Positions 1 through 10,529 of a stretch of DNA of 64,000 nucleotides are shown in pieces. The notes under the pieces were generated by a model. The model did no database searches, was not told where the DNA came from, and saw only the letters and a list, made by a program, of their open reading frames with translations. The position numbers and the translations under genes are program-made. The stretch lies in assembly GCF_010131535.1 (NCBI RefSeq), contig NZ_WUBS01000008.1:215066-279065 (forward strand), written 5' to 3'. This DNA comes from Acerihabitans arboris (GTDB taxonomy: Bacteria; Pseudomonadota; Gammaproteobacteria; Enterobacterales; Enterobacteriaceae). Numbering within the stretch: the first letter of the stretch is position 1; each line of letters starts with the position of its first letter.

Positions 1-98
1 TAGGTTGTGAGATTAGCGATATTATGCCTATTTATCGCATAAAGGTTGGCAATGTAAAGTCACTTTTGAACACTTTCCCTTGCAACAGGAGCTGCATC

Positions 99-737
99 AT
101 GAAAATAGGCATTATCGGCGCGGGTTTTATCGGCCGCGCCATCGCCCGACTTGCGGTCGACCAGGGACATGAGGTGATGGTCAGTAATTCCCGCGGCCCG
201 CACACCCTGACGAGCCTGGTGGCGTCCATAGGCTGTCTAACCGGCAGCGCGGAACAAGCGGCCGCTTTTGGCGAAGTGGTGGTGGTCGCCGTTCCGCTGA
301 AGAATTACCGGGAAATCCCGGTTGCGCCCGTGGCCGGTAAAGTCGTGCTGGACGCGAATAATTATTATCCCGAGCGCGATGGACACATGCCCGAACTGGA
401 TAATCACTCCACGACGACCAGCGAACTGCTGGCCCGCCATCTTGCCGGGGCCAAGATCGTCAAGGCGTTTAACTCCATCCGCGTTAACGATCTGGAACGC
501 GACGGGCTGCCGGCCGGCACGCCGGGGCGGCGCGCGCTGCCCATCAGCGGCGACGACGCGGCGGCCAAACGAACGGCGACGGCGCTTATCGAACAATTCG
601 GTTTTGACGCGGTGGATGCCGGACCCTTGGCAGAGGGATGGCGCTTCCAGCGGGGCAGGCCGATGTATTGCGAGCGTTTTGATATTGCCGGGCTGCAAAA
701 AGCATTGGCTGATAACGATGAGGAACATGTTATATAG
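99..737 (+). CDS. NADP-binding oxidoreductase of the F420-reductase-like family
   Basis: A 212-residue protein that opens directly with a Rossmann dinucleotide-binding motif (GIIGAGFIGRAIA, residues 3-15), as in the NADPH-dependent F420 reductase/ProC-like family (COG2085). The reading frame is open upstream to position 24, but I chose the ATG at 99 because a good ribosome site (AGGAGC, 87-92) sits just before it and the glycine motif then starts at residue 3, as is usual. Members found in bacteria without F420 probably use NADP with other substrates, so the substrate is unknown. It is followed 82 bases later by yifK on the same strand, without evidence of a functional link. Family sure, function unknown. 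Confidence 0.8.
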   Translation: MKIGIIGAGFIGRAIARLAVDQGHEVMVSNSRGPHTLTSLVASIGCLTGSAEQAAAFGEVVVVAVPLKNYREIPVAPVAGKVVLDANNYYPERDGHMPELDNHSTTTSELLARHLAGAKIVKAFNSIRVNDLERDGLPAGTPGRRALPISGDDAAAKRTATALIEQFGFDAVDAGPLAEGWRFQRGRPMYCERFDIAGLQKALADNDEEHVI

Positions 738-819
738 CTGAAAATGCGGTAATCTCCTTTCCCTCGATAAAACGCATCGTCAGACCCGCGCGCGGGGATG
801 TGCAAACAGATACTGAGGG

Positions 820-2232
820 ATGATAGTGGAACCAAAACAGGAGTTGCAGCGCGGCCTCAAGGCCCGGCACATTGAACTGATAGCCCTCGGCGGCACCATC
901 GGCGTCGGCCTGTTCATGGGGGCCGCCAGTACGCTGCAATGGGCCGGACCCTCGGTGCTGCTGGCCTATATTATCGCCGGTTTATTTGTGTTTTTCATTA
1001 TGCGCTCCATGGGCGAGATGCTCTATCTCGAGCCCATTGCCGGATCCTTCGCGGTCTATGCCCACCGCTATATGAGCCCGTTTTTTGGTTATCTCACCGC
1101 CTGGAGCTACTGGTTTATGTGGATGGCGGTGGGCGTGTCGGAAATCACCGCCATCGGCGTCTATGTCCAATACTGGCTTCCCGGGCTGCCGCAGTGGCTG
1201 CCGGCGCTGGCCGCCGTCGCGCTGGTGGCTCTCGCCAACCTGGCCGCGGTCAGACTCTATGGCGAAATTGAGTTCTGGTTCGCGATGATTAAAATCACCA
1301 CCATCGTGGTCATGATCGTGGTGGGGCTGGGCATTATATTTTTTGGTATCGGCAACCACGGCCATCCGGTCGGACTCGGTAATCTCACCGCCCATGGCGG
1401 CTTTTTTGCCGGCGGCTGGAAGGGCCTGCTGTTTGCGCTCTGTATCGTGGTGGCATCCTACCAGGGGGTGGAACTGGTAGGCATCACCGCCGGCGAGGCC
1501 AGCAACCCGCAGGTGACCCTCAGGAGAGCGATAGGCAAGATCCTGTGGCGCATCCTGATTTTTTACGTCGGGGCGATCTTTGTTATCGTCGCTATTTTTC
1601 CCTGGAATGAAATCGACGGCGGCGGCAGCCCGTTCGTGCTGACCTTTGCCAAAATCGGCATTACCGCGGCGGCGGGTATTATCAATTTTGTTATCCTGAC
1701 CGCCGCGCTGTCCGGCTGCAACAGCGGCATGTACAGCTGCGGGCGCATGCTGTACGCCCTGGCGAATAATCGCCAGCTGCCGGCGGCGGTGGGGCGGGTG
1801 TCCCGCAACGGCATCCCGGCGGTGGGCGTGATGCTGTCCATTGTGATATTGCTGTTGGGATCCTGCCTGAATTATATAATTCCCAATCCGCAGCGGGTGT
1901 TTGTCTATGTCTATAGCGCCAGCGTCCTGCCGGGCATGGTGCCCTGGTTTGTGGTGTTAATCAGCCAACTGCGCTTTCGCCGGGCCCACCGGAGCGCCAT
2001 GGCGTCCCATCCGTTTCGCTCGGTATGGTTTCCCTGGTCCAACTACCTGACCATGGCCTTTTTAATCTGCGTACTGGCGGGCATGGCCTTCAGTCCCGAT
2101 ACCCGGCTGTCGCTGATCGTCGGGTCGTCTTTTTTAATCTTGGTTTCAGTAGTTTACCGATTACTGGGTTTTAACAAGGCCAAGGCCGGGGCGCCGGCGG
2201 CGGTGAATGCCGAAGGCGCTGCGGTTGATTAA
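820..2232 (+). CDS. yifK: APC-family amino acid permease (YifK/ThrP type)
   Basis: A 470-residue, very hydrophobic protein with about 12 membrane segments. The N-terminal stretch [17 protein letters not shown], then [15 protein letters not shown] and [18 protein letters not shown], matches E. coli YifK (ThrP, a threonine/serine importer of the APC superfamily) over the whole length as I remember that protein. The C-terminal tail after residue 455 diverges. The ATG at 820 is preceded by GAGGGA; a GTG at 826 is an alternative. It is an inner-membrane proton symporter for neutral amino acids. A strong terminator follows it, so it probably forms its own unit. Confidence 0.9.
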   Translation: MIVEPKQELQRGLKARHIELIALGGTIGVGLFMGAASTLQWAGPSVLLAYIIAGLFVFFIMRSMGEMLYLEPIAGSFAVYAHRYMSPFFGYLTAWSYWFMWMAVGVSEITAIGVYVQYWLPGLPQWLPALAAVALVALANLAAVRLYGEIEFWFAMIKITTIVVMIVVGLGIIFFGIGNHGHPVGLGNLTAHGGFFAGGWKGLLFALCIVVASYQGVELVGITAGEASNPQVTLRRAIGKILWRILIFYVGAIFVIVAIFPWNEIDGGGSPFVLTFAKIGITAAAGIINFVILTAALSGCNSGMYSCGRMLYALANNRQLPAAVGRVSRNGIPAVGVMLSIVILLLGSCLNYIIPNPQRVFVYVYSASVLPGMVPWFVVLISQLRFRRAHRSAMASHPFRSVWFPWSNYLTMAFLICVLAGMAFSPDTRLSLIVGSSFLILVSVVYRLLGFNKAKAGAPAAVNAEGAAVD

Positions 2233-2344
2233 AATCTGAGCGGCATCACATTATCAACATCTGTCGCCGGCCGACTCTTGTTAAAATAGCGCGCCGGCGG
2301 CATTATCAATCACTGTAGTCGGCGGCAATGCCGCCGTTCAGGTA

Positions 2345-2416
2345 AAACCTAAACTCCTTGTTTCTATTGCTGCTTCTGCTTCAGCGGTGGTAAACAAGCG
2401 GTTTAGGTTTTTTTTT
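2345..2416 (+). terminator. Long-stem intrinsic terminator after yifK
   Basis: AAACCTAAAC (2345-2354) pairs with GTTTAGGTTT (2401-2410). Inside it CTTGTTT (2357-2363) pairs with AAACAAG, and a weaker GCTG/CAGC stem caps the structure. The right arm runs into a tract of T residues to about 2416, giving a factor-independent terminator for plus-strand transcription. Confidence 0.8.
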
Positions 2417-2677
2417 GGGATGCAAGCACGGGTTGGCCGCATAAATCGCGTCAAACCGCGGTGAAATTCGGTTTTTATATCGGATTGCCAGTTGCCAAAC
2501 CGGGGTTTATGCCAGTATTACCTCAATATTACAGAGTATAAACTCGCTATTTGTTAATAATTTATTAAAATTCACCATCATAGGGCATTAAAACAGTGTT
2601 AATGCCTGTAATTGGTGCAAAAACGCCCCGGTTAGCGCCGGAAATCCGCGGCGGCACGGGGAAATATAATTTATTCA

Positions 2678-2694
2678 TATGATTTATATCACTA
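2678..2694. promoter_or_regulatory. FNR/CRP-like inverted repeat
   Basis: TGAT-TTAT-ATCA (core 2680-2691) is the exact FNR half-site core and spacing. It also fits a relaxed CRP site (TATGA-N6-TCACT). It lies about 20 bases upstream of the sigma-54-type promoter and 146 bases before dgcN. CRP or FNR binding is inferred from the pattern only. Confidence 0.4.
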
Positions 2695-2713
2695 TTTTTC
2701 ATAACCGCCGATT

Positions 2714-2729
2714 TGGCATGACCCGTGCT
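2714..2729 (+). promoter_or_regulatory. Sigma-54 (RpoN) type promoter before dgcN
   Basis: TGGCATGACCCGTGCT has GG at 2715-2716 and GC at 2727-2728, which is the exact -24/-12 spacing of RpoN promoters (consensus TGGCACG-N4-TTGCW). Only two consensus positions are off. Transcription would start near 2740, giving a leader of about 100 bases before dgcN. The rest of the 2417-2839 gap holds no gene; I could not recognise an activator site for an enhancer-binding protein. Confidence 0.6.
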
Positions 2730-2839
2730 TTGATCATGTTACCGCGCTAACACCCGGGCCGCCTCTGTCAGTGAAATAACAGGCGCGCAGCATCGGTGGG
2801 GCGCACCTTTTACCGTTACTGTTTAATGAGGCGTAGCTG

Positions 2840-3832
2840 ATGGAAATCCAAAAACCTTACCTGCTGTTCCTGGCGGACGCGCACGACCGGCTGGCGGCCA
2901 AAGTGGCCACGGGCATTCGCCACTGGCATCCGGAATACTGCGTCGGCCAGCTGCGCATGGAGGGCTGCCGGGTGGACTGCGGCCTGCCCGATCTGGATAT
3001 CGCCGCCGCCCGCGCCATGGGGGCCAAAACGCTGGTGATCGGCGTGGCCAATCGCGGTGGGGTGATTGCCGATCATTGGGTCGAGGCGCTGCGCGACGCA
3101 CTGGAAAACGGCATGGATCTGGCCGCCGGACTGCATAACCGCCTGTCGGACGTGCCGGTGCTGAAAGAAACGGCGGATCGTCTGGGCCGCTCGCTGTTCG
3201 ACGTGCGCCATACCAACGCCGCGCTACCGGTGGGCAACGGCCGCAAACGCGTCGGCAAAAGGCTGCTGCCGGTCGGCACCGACTGCTCCTGCGGCAAAAT
3301 GTATACCGCGTTGGCTATCGAGAAAGCCATGCTGGAGCAGGGTAAAAAAGCCACGTTTCGCGCCACCGGCCAGACCGGCATCCTGGTCAGCGGCGCGGGC
3401 ATCAGTATCGACGCGGTGGTGGCGGACTTTATCGCCGGCGCGGTGGAAACGCTGGCGCCGGACAACGACCCGGACCATTGGGACGTTATCGAGGGGCAGG
3501 GATCGCTGTTCCACCCGTCGTTCGCCGGGGTAACCCTAGGGCTGATCCACGGCGCGCAGCCGGATGCGCTGGTGTTGTGCCATGAGCCGACGCGCACCGC
3601 CATGCGCGGCGTGGATTATCCGCTGCCGGGGCTGGCCGAATGTATGGCGCTTAACCTCCAGGCGGCGCGGCTGACCAATCCGCAGGCGCGGTTTGCCGGC
3701 ATCTCCATCAACAGCGCGCTGATGTCCGGGGCGGACGCGCTGGCCTATATGGCCGAACTGGAAACATTGTACGGTTTGCCGGTGGTGGATCCGTTTCGTC
3801 AGGGCGTCGGCCGCATTATCGAGCAACTTTAA
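2840..3832 (+). CDS. dgcN: DUF1611 protein, probable D-glutamate N-acetyltransferase DgcN
   Basis: A 330-residue protein of the DUF1611 family. A P-loop-like turn, GTDCSCGKM, lies near residues 151-159 at the start of the C-terminal domain, and the conserved blocks GIRHWHPEYCVGQ, GVANRGG and GQGSLFHPSFAGVTLGLIHG are present. Characterised relatives (DgcN) act in D-glutamate catabolism, acetylating D-Glu before DgcA handles the N-acetyl form; this is family knowledge. No dgcA-like enolase-superfamily gene follows here; the next gene is a D-amino acid aminotransferase 16 bases downstream. That pairing supports a role in D-amino acid use but leaves the exact chemistry open. Confidence 0.75.
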   Translation: MEIQKPYLLFLADAHDRLAAKVATGIRHWHPEYCVGQLRMEGCRVDCGLPDLDIAAARAMGAKTLVIGVANRGGVIADHWVEALRDALENGMDLAAGLHNRLSDVPVLKETADRLGRSLFDVRHTNAALPVGNGRKRVGKRLLPVGTDCSCGKMYTALAIEKAMLEQGKKATFRATGQTGILVSGAGISIDAVVADFIAGAVETLAPDNDPDHWDVIEGQGSLFHPSFAGVTLGLIHGAQPDALVLCHEPTRTAMRGVDYPLPGLAECMALNLQAARLTNPQARFAGISINSALMSGADALAYMAELETLYGLPVVDPFRQGVGRIIEQL

Positions 3833-3848
3833 CCACGCGGGATAACCC

Positions 3849-4709
3849 ATGACCAGAATTGTCTATCTTAACGGCGAATACGTGCCGGAACAGGACGCCA
3901 GGGTGTCGATCTTCGATCGGGGATTTCTGTTCTCCGACGCGGTCTATGAAGTGACCGCGGTGTTAAACGGCAAGTTATTGGAAAACGACGGGCATATCGG
4001 CCGTCTGGTGCGATCCTGCCGGGAACTGCAGCTCACCCTACCAGTCACTCCCGGTGAGCTCGAAGCCATACAGCGGGAGCTGATTGCCCGCAATCAACTG
4101 CGGGAAGGGGCGGTGTACCTGCAGCTAAGCCGTGGTTCCACCGGCGACCGGGAGTTTGATTTCCCTCCGGCCGGTACGGCGCCAACGCTTACGCTGTTTA
4201 CCCAGGCGCGGCCGGTTATCGATAACGCCAGGGCGATAAAGGGTATCCGGGTCATTACCCTGGAGGATATCCGCTGGCGCCGACGTGATATCAAGACGGT
4301 CGGGCTGCTGGCTCCCTGCCTGGCCAAGGAGTATGCCCACGCCCGGGGCGCGGACGATGCCTTCCTGGTGGAAGACGGCATGGTAACCGAAGGCAGCGCC
4401 TGCAACGCCTGGATTGTCACCGAATCCGGTACCCTGGTAACCCGGCCGCTCAGCAACGATATTTTGCATGGCATAACCCGCCGCTCGCTGCTGGAATTGG
4501 CCAAAACCCATAATATCCCCTTTGAGGAGCGCGCCTTCAGCGTCGAGGAGGCCTATAACGCCCGCGAGGCGTTTATCAGTTCCGCCACCACCTTTATCTG
4601 GCCGGTGGTTAATATCGACGGCAGGGCGGTGGGGGACGGCGAGCCCGGCCCGGTGACCCGGGCGCTGCGCGCGATATATGTGGAAATGGCGCTGCGGGCC
4701 ACCGCGTGA
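3849..4709 (+). CDS. Class IV PLP aminotransferase, D-amino acid aminotransferase type
   Basis: A 286-residue fold-type IV aminotransferase. The opening YLNGEYVPEQDARVSIFDRG and FSDAVYEV is typical of D-alanine aminotransferases (Dat). The PLP lysine is K149 in RRRDIKTVGLL, and the downstream TEGSACNAWIV and ISSATTFIWPV blocks carry the cofactor phosphate contacts. It would interconvert D-amino acids and 2-oxo acids in the cytosol. Branched-chain aminotransferase or aminodeoxychorismate lyase are less likely: the length and the SRG, TEG and SSAT blocks favour the Dat type. It follows dgcN by 16 bases, almost certainly in one operon. Confidence 0.88.
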   Translation: MTRIVYLNGEYVPEQDARVSIFDRGFLFSDAVYEVTAVLNGKLLENDGHIGRLVRSCRELQLTLPVTPGELEAIQRELIARNQLREGAVYLQLSRGSTGDREFDFPPAGTAPTLTLFTQARPVIDNARAIKGIRVITLEDIRWRRRDIKTVGLLAPCLAKEYAHARGADDAFLVEDGMVTEGSACNAWIVTESGTLVTRPLSNDILHGITRRSLLELAKTHNIPFEERAFSVEEAYNAREAFISSATTFIWPVVNIDGRAVGDGEPGPVTRALRAIYVEMALRATA

Positions 4710-5051
4710 TTTTAATGTGATACATGCCCGGTTTGTTATTGAAATTAGATATTAACGTTAAAAGATAGTCTTTAATAGACGGTGTCACCGCAATGGTGCA
4801 ACCACGGCGCCAGTACCGCTCGCCGCCGGCCGCGGCGCACTCATCGGGTGCGGCCCGCGCGCCTCCGGGGTTATCCGCGGGCGATGCGGAACTGTTGTCA
4901 CCCGCTAACTTGCCCGCGTTTGCCATTATGGCCGGATAATTGCTTATTTTGTTAGGGTTAATACCCGCCGTCTTCATGGGTTGTACGTTTAAGCTTCAGG
5001 ATTCATGGTCCACGCCTCGGGCGTCTTGCTAAAACAGTATAAAGGAACCAG
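4710..5051. other. Gap between the aminotransferase and liv genes
   Basis: This 342-base gap holds no convincing gene. A GC-rich hairpin (CGCAC around 4836-4840 pairing with GTGCG around 4848-4852, inside a GC-rich flank) could slow transcription but lacks a T tract. The last 60 bases before livJ probably hold its promoter; I see no clear -35/-10 pair. Whether the liv genes are transcribed from the dgcN promoter cannot be decided here. Confidence 0.35.
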
Positions 5052-6176
5052 ATGATGTCAATGAAATTGATAAGAACTCCGCTTTCCGCCCTGCTTATCG
5101 GTTGCCTGGGCGCGGCCTTTTCCGCCCATGCCGATATTGTTATCGGCGTCGCCGGACCGTTTTCCGGACCCAATGCCACCTATGGCGATCAATACTGGCG
5201 CGGCGCGTCCCAGGCGGCCGCGGATATTAACGCCGCCGGCGGCATCAAAGGGGAAAAAATTACCCTGGTCCAGGGGGATGACGCCTGCGAACCCAAGCAG
5301 GCGGTGGCGGTGGCCAACCGCCTGGTGGACCAGGAGCACGTCAAGGCGGTGATTGGCCATTTCTGCTCTTCCTCCACCATGCCGGCGTCGGAAGTCTATG
5401 ACGAGGCCGGCATTATCGCCATCACCCCCGGTTCCACCAATCCGCAGATCACCGAGCGCGGCCAGACCGCCATGTTCCGCATGTGCGGCCGCGACGACCA
5501 GCAGGGATTGATTGCCAGCAACTACATTATCGATAAGCTGAAGGCTAAAAAAGTGGCCATCATCCATGACAAAGACACCTACGGCCAGGGCCTGGCGGAT
5601 GCCACCAAGTCGGAGCTGAATAAACGCGGCGTTAAAGAGGTGATGTACGAAGGCCTGTCGCGCGGTGAAAAAGACTTCAACGCCCTGGTGACCAAAATCC
5701 GCTCGCTGGATCCGGACGTGGTCTACTTCGGCGGATGCCATCCCGAGGCCGGCCCGCTGGTGCGCCAGATGCGCGAGCAGGGCGTAACCGCCAAATTCTT
5801 CTCCGGCGATTGCGTCGTCACCAGCGAACTGGTTACCGCCGCCGGCGGCCCGCAGTATACCAACGGCGTATTGATGACCTTCGGCAAGGATCCGCGCGTG
5901 ATCCCCGAAGGCAAAACGGTGATTGAAAAATTCCGCGCCAACAAGTTTGAACCGGAAGGCTACACCCTTTATTCCTATGCGTCGGTACAGGCCATCGCCG
6001 CGGCGTTTAACGCCGTCGGCGGCGGCGACTCCGCCAAGGCCAGCGCCTGGCTGAAAGCCAACAGCGTGGATACGGTGATGGGCAAAAAGGCCTGGGACAG
6101 CAAAGGGGACCTGAAGGTATCCGATTATGTGGTCTATCAATGGGACGACCAGGGCAAATACCACGAAATACCGTAA
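5052..6176 (+). CDS. Liv-type periplasmic amino acid binding protein
   Basis: A 374-residue type I periplasmic binding protein of the LivJ/LivK family. It has a signal peptide (charged MKLIRT start, hydrophobic core, cleavage after AHA near residue 27), then IVIGVAGPFSGPNA..GDQYWRGA, the usual start of the mature protein. The signature EPKQAVAVANRLV and the GHFCSSSTMPAS ligand loop are present. It should deliver amino acids to the LivHMGF transporter encoded next. Ligand specificity is not readable; the dgcN-Dat neighbours suggest D-amino acids or related acids, as an inference. The first of three close ATGs (5052) has the best-placed ribosome site (AAAGGAACC). Confidence 0.9.
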   Translation: MMSMKLIRTPLSALLIGCLGAAFSAHADIVIGVAGPFSGPNATYGDQYWRGASQAAADINAAGGIKGEKITLVQGDDACEPKQAVAVANRLVDQEHVKAVIGHFCSSSTMPASEVYDEAGIIAITPGSTNPQITERGQTAMFRMCGRDDQQGLIASNYIIDKLKAKKVAIIHDKDTYGQGLADATKSELNKRGVKEVMYEGLSRGEKDFNALVTKIRSLDPDVVYFGGCHPEAGPLVRQMREQGVTAKFFSGDCVVTSELVTAAGGPQYTNGVLMTFGKDPRVIPEGKTVIEKFRANKFEPEGYTLYSYASVQAIAAAFNAVGGGDSAKASAWLKANSVDTVMGKKAWDSKGDLKVSDYVVYQWDDQGKYHEIP

Positions 6177-6373
6177 TTCCCCGGCAGGCTTAGGGTGACG
6201 CCTACAGGCCAATCCATGGCCCGGCTTACGGGGATGCCCACGGGCATGCGCCGTAACCGGGCAGGGAGAAATGCCATGTTTCCTCAGGTTGCAAATTTCC
6301 CGCGCGCCGTGCGGATGTCGATTAGCCGTGCGGCCGCCGGGCGGCCTGTTAAACCAGACGAGACTGCTTATTT

Positions 6374-7288
6374 ATGGATTCTACCTTCCTGCAACAGATG
6401 TTCAACGGCCTGACGCTGGGCTCCGTCTACGGTTTAATCGCCATCGGCTACACCATGGTGTACGGCATTATCGGCATGATCAACTTCGCCCACGGCGAGG
6501 TGTATATGATCTCCGCCTATCTGTGCGCCATCGGGTTGGCGCTGCTGTCCTTTTTCGGCCTGCATTCGTTTCCGCTGCTGATCCTCGGCACCCTGGTGTT
6601 TACCATCGTGGTCACCGGCGTCTACGGCTGGGTTATCGAGCGCATCGCCTACCGGCCGCTGCGCAACTCCACCCGTCTGGCGCCGCTGATTTCCGCCATC
6701 GGCATGTCGCTTATCCTGCAAAACTATGCGCAAATCAGCCAGGGGCCGCGCCAGCAGGGTATTCCCACCATGCTGGACGGGGTGTTCCGGTTCCATATCG
6801 GCGAAAGTTTTGTCCAGCTCACCTACACCAAGGTCTTTATCCTGGCGGCTTCGCTGATCGGCATGCTGGCGCTGACCTATATTATCGGCCACACCAAACT
6901 CGGCCGCATGTGCCGGGCCACCCAGCAGGACCGCAAGATGGCCTCGATTCTCGGCATCAATACCGACCGCATCATCTCCTGGGTATTTGTTATCGGCGCC
7001 GCCATGGCGGGTTTGGCCGGGGTATTGATTACCATGAACTACGGCACCTTTGATTTTTATGCCGGTTTTATCATCGGCATCAAGGCGTTCACCGCCGCGG
7101 TGCTGGGCGGCATCGGCTCGCTGCCTGGCGCCATGCTGGGCGGCCTGATCCTGGGCGTTGCCGAGGCGCAGTTTTCCGGCATGGTAAATTCCGATTATAA
7201 AGACGTGTTTTCGTTTTCATTACTGGTGGTCATTCTTATTTTTCGCCCGCAGGGTCTGCTGGGCCGCCCGCTGGTGGCTAAGGTATAA
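6374..7288 (+). CDS. livH: Branched-chain-type amino acid ABC permease LivH
   Basis: A 304-residue inner-membrane permease with about eight hydrophobic segments. It starts with QQMFNGLTLGSVYGLIAIGYTMVYGIIGMINFAHGEVYM, the classic LivH opening. The cytoplasmic coupling loop CRATQQDRKMASILGIN and the late GGIGSLPGAMLGGLILG block are conserved. It pairs with LivM to form the channel of the importer. The ribosome site is weak (GACGAGAC about 10 bases upstream). The 197 bases before it hold no gene. Confidence 0.92.
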   Translation: MDSTFLQQMFNGLTLGSVYGLIAIGYTMVYGIIGMINFAHGEVYMISAYLCAIGLALLSFFGLHSFPLLILGTLVFTIVVTGVYGWVIERIAYRPLRNSTRLAPLISAIGMSLILQNYAQISQGPRQQGIPTMLDGVFRFHIGESFVQLTYTKVFILAASLIGMLALTYIIGHTKLGRMCRATQQDRKMASILGINTDRIISWVFVIGAAMAGLAGVLITMNYGTFDFYAGFIIGIKAFTAAVLGGIGSLPGAMLGGLILGVAEAQFSGMVNSDYKDVFSFSLLVVILIFRPQGLLGRPLVAKV

Positions 7289-7299
7289 AGGGAGAAATA

Positions 7300-8711
7300 A
7301 TGTCGCAACCCACTGCTCCATCCTCCCCCGGGGCGCTCCCGCCGGATTCCCAATTGCCGGGGGCCTCCGCGCCAGGGCCAAAATTGCCCGGGACGCAACC
7401 CCCGCCGCCGGCCACCAGGCCGCCTTCCGGTGCTCAGCGCGCCGCGCCCGGCGCGCTGGATATCCGCCAATGCCTGCTGGATGCGGTGCTGGCCGGGCTT
7501 ATCGCGCTTATCGTTTTCGGCCCGGTGGTGGGCGTGGTGCTGGACGGCTACAGTTTTAATTTCCACGCCCCGCGCCTGGCCTGGATCATACTGGCGGTGA
7601 TGGTCGGGCGCTTTGCCTTCAGCCTGTTTTTGCAGACCGGTCCGGGGCTGCGCTTTGCGCAGCGTTTTAACGCCGACAGCGGCGGCGTCTATGTCCGCCC
7701 GGCCGGGTATAAAAGCCGCCTGCGCTGGATTATTCCATTGATCCTGATCCTGGCGGCGCTGTTTCCCTTTGTCGCCACCAAATACCTGCTGACCGTGGCG
7801 ATCCTCGGCCTGATCTATGTGCTGCTGGGGCTGGGGCTGAATATCGTGGTCGGTCTGGCCGGGCTGCTCGACCTGGGCTACGTGGCGTTTTACGCCATCG
7901 GCGCCTACGGGCTGGCGCTGGGGTATGAATATCTCGGCCTGGGGTTCTGGTCCATGCTGCCGCTGGCGGCGATCGTGGCGGGACTGGCCGGGGCGTTATT
8001 GGGCTTTCCGGTGCTGCGCATGCACGGCGATTACCTGGCGATCGTTACCCTGGGTTTTGGCGAGATTATCCGGCTGATCTTAAACAATTGGCTGGCGTTT
8101 ACCGGCGGCCCCAACGGCGTCTCGGTGCCCTCGCCGACCTTTTTCGGCCTGGAGTTCGGCCGTCGGGCCAGGGAGGGCGGGGTGCCTGTCCATGAGTTCC
8201 TGAATATTACCTATAACCCCAACCTGAAGTTTATCTTTATCTACGGCGTGCTGATTTTAGTGGTGCTGCTGGTGCTGTATATCAAGCACCGCCTGACGCG
8301 CATGCCCATCGGCCGCGCCTGGGAGGCGCTGCGCGAGGATGAAATCGCCTGCCGCGCCATGGGGCTGAACCACGTGCTGGTCAAGCTGTCGGCCTTTACC
8401 CTTGGCGCCTCCACCGCCGGCATCGCCGGGGTGTTTTTCGCCACCTACCAGGGATTTGTCAATCCTACCTCGTTTACCTTTTTTGAGTCGGCGCTGATCC
8501 TGGCCATCGTGGTGCTGGGCGGCATGGGATCCACCATCGGCGTGGTGATCGCCGCCTTTGTGCTCACCGTCGCTCCCGAGCTGCTGCGCAGCTTTGCCGA
8601 GTACCGGGTGCTATTGTTCGGCATCCTGATGGTGGCGATGATGATCTGGCGGCCGCGCGGGCTGATCCGCATCAGCCGCGCCGGTTTTGCCGCCCGCAAG
8701 GGGGTGGCGCC

Positions 8712-8715
<4 letters not shown>
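7300..8715 (+). CDS. livM: ABC permease LivM with a proline-rich N-terminal extension
   Basis: A 471-residue partner permease of LivH. The conserved core includes GLGLNIVVGLAGLLDLGYVAFYAIGAY, GDYLAIVTLGFGEI, TGGPNGV and the coupling loop GRAWEALREDEIACRAMGLN. E. coli LivM is about 425 residues; here roughly the first 50 residues are a Pro/Ala/Gly-rich, low-complexity cytoplasmic extension before the first membrane segment (near residue 58). AGGGAGA just before the ATG at 7300 supports this start, so the extension is probably translated. The gene overlaps livG by four bases (ATGA), consistent with coupled translation. Confidence 0.92.
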
Positions 8716-9595
<880 letters not shown>

Positions 9596-9599
<4 letters not shown>

Positions 9600-10357
9600 T
9601 ATTCCCTGGGACCTCCCCGGTATCTCCCCCTGAAAACCCGGTCAATCGCCCGTTGCTGGAGTTTCGCGCGGTGGACGTGTTCTATGGCCCGATCCAGGCG
9701 CTGCAACAGGTCTCGCTGCATGTTAGCGAAGGGGAAACGGTGGCATTGATCGGCGCCAACGGCGCGGGCAAATCCACGCTGCTGATGTCGATTTTCGGCC
9801 AGCCGCGCATCAGCGCCGGCCAGATTTTGTTTCGCGCCGAGGACATCAGCCGCAAATCCACCCATTTTATCGCCGCCAACGGCATTGCCCAGTCGCCGGA
9901 GGGGCGGCGGGTATTCCCGGATATGACGGTGGAGGAAAACCTGCTGATGGGCACTATTCCCATCGGCAATCGTTATCAAGCCGGAGACCTGCTGCGCATG
10001 TTCGATCTGTTCCCACGCCTGAAGGAGCGTCGCCACCAGCGCGCCATGACGCTCTCCGGCGGCGAGCAGCAGATGCTGGCCATTGCGCGCGCGCTGATGA
10101 GCCGGCCGAAATTATTGCTGCTTGACGAACCCAGCCTGGGACTGGCGCCGCTTATCGTCAAACAGATTTTCCAGATCCTGCGCGAGCTGGCGCAGGGCGG
10201 CATGACGATCTTTTTGGTGGAGCAAAATGCCCACCACGCGCTGAAACTCTCGGATCGGGGTTATGTGATGGTTAACGGGCAGATACGGTTAAGCGGCAGC
10301 GGCGCGGAGCTATTGGGCAACCAGGAGGTGCGCAAGGCGTATCTGGGGGGGATTTAG
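9596..10357 (+). CDS. livF: ABC transporter ATPase LivF
   Basis: A 253-residue ABC ATPase with Walker A GANGAGKS, signature LSGGEQQMLAIARAL, Walker B LLLLDEPSLGL and the LivF-specific GIAQSPEGRRVFPDMTVEENL. The ATG overlaps the livG stop (ATGA). About 18 extra residues precede the usual LLEF start. It ends the liv set (binding protein, H, M, G, F); 172 mostly empty bases follow before the end of the convergent Ig-like gene. Confidence 0.93.
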
Positions 10358-10428
10358 CCATCAACGTTGAAATAATGACCTGCCTGGGCGCAAAGGGGTT
10401 TAGCAAGGCAAAACGGTATCGGTCGGAT

Positions 10429-10462
10429 AAAAAAGAGATGATGGGCACAAGCCCATCATCTC
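10429..10462 (-). terminator. Intrinsic terminator of the minus-strand Ig-like gene
   Basis: GAGATGATGGGC (10435-10446) and GCCCATCATCTC (10451-10462) form a perfect 12-base-pair stem with a four-base loop. On the minus strand the stem is followed by six T residues (A tract 10429-10434). The hairpin may also stall plus-strand transcription leaving livF. Confidence 0.85.
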
Positions 10463-10529
10463 GTGGCGCGCCGGGTCGAAAAACTAAGCGTTATTGCCGC
10501 TCAGCCCCCATGCGACCGAACGCCGGCTT

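Noticed and set aside
5058..6212. A 384-codon minus-strand frame
   Set aside because: It is antisense to the well-supported binding protein gene and has a His/Gly/Ala-rich shadow composition typical of GC-rich DNA.
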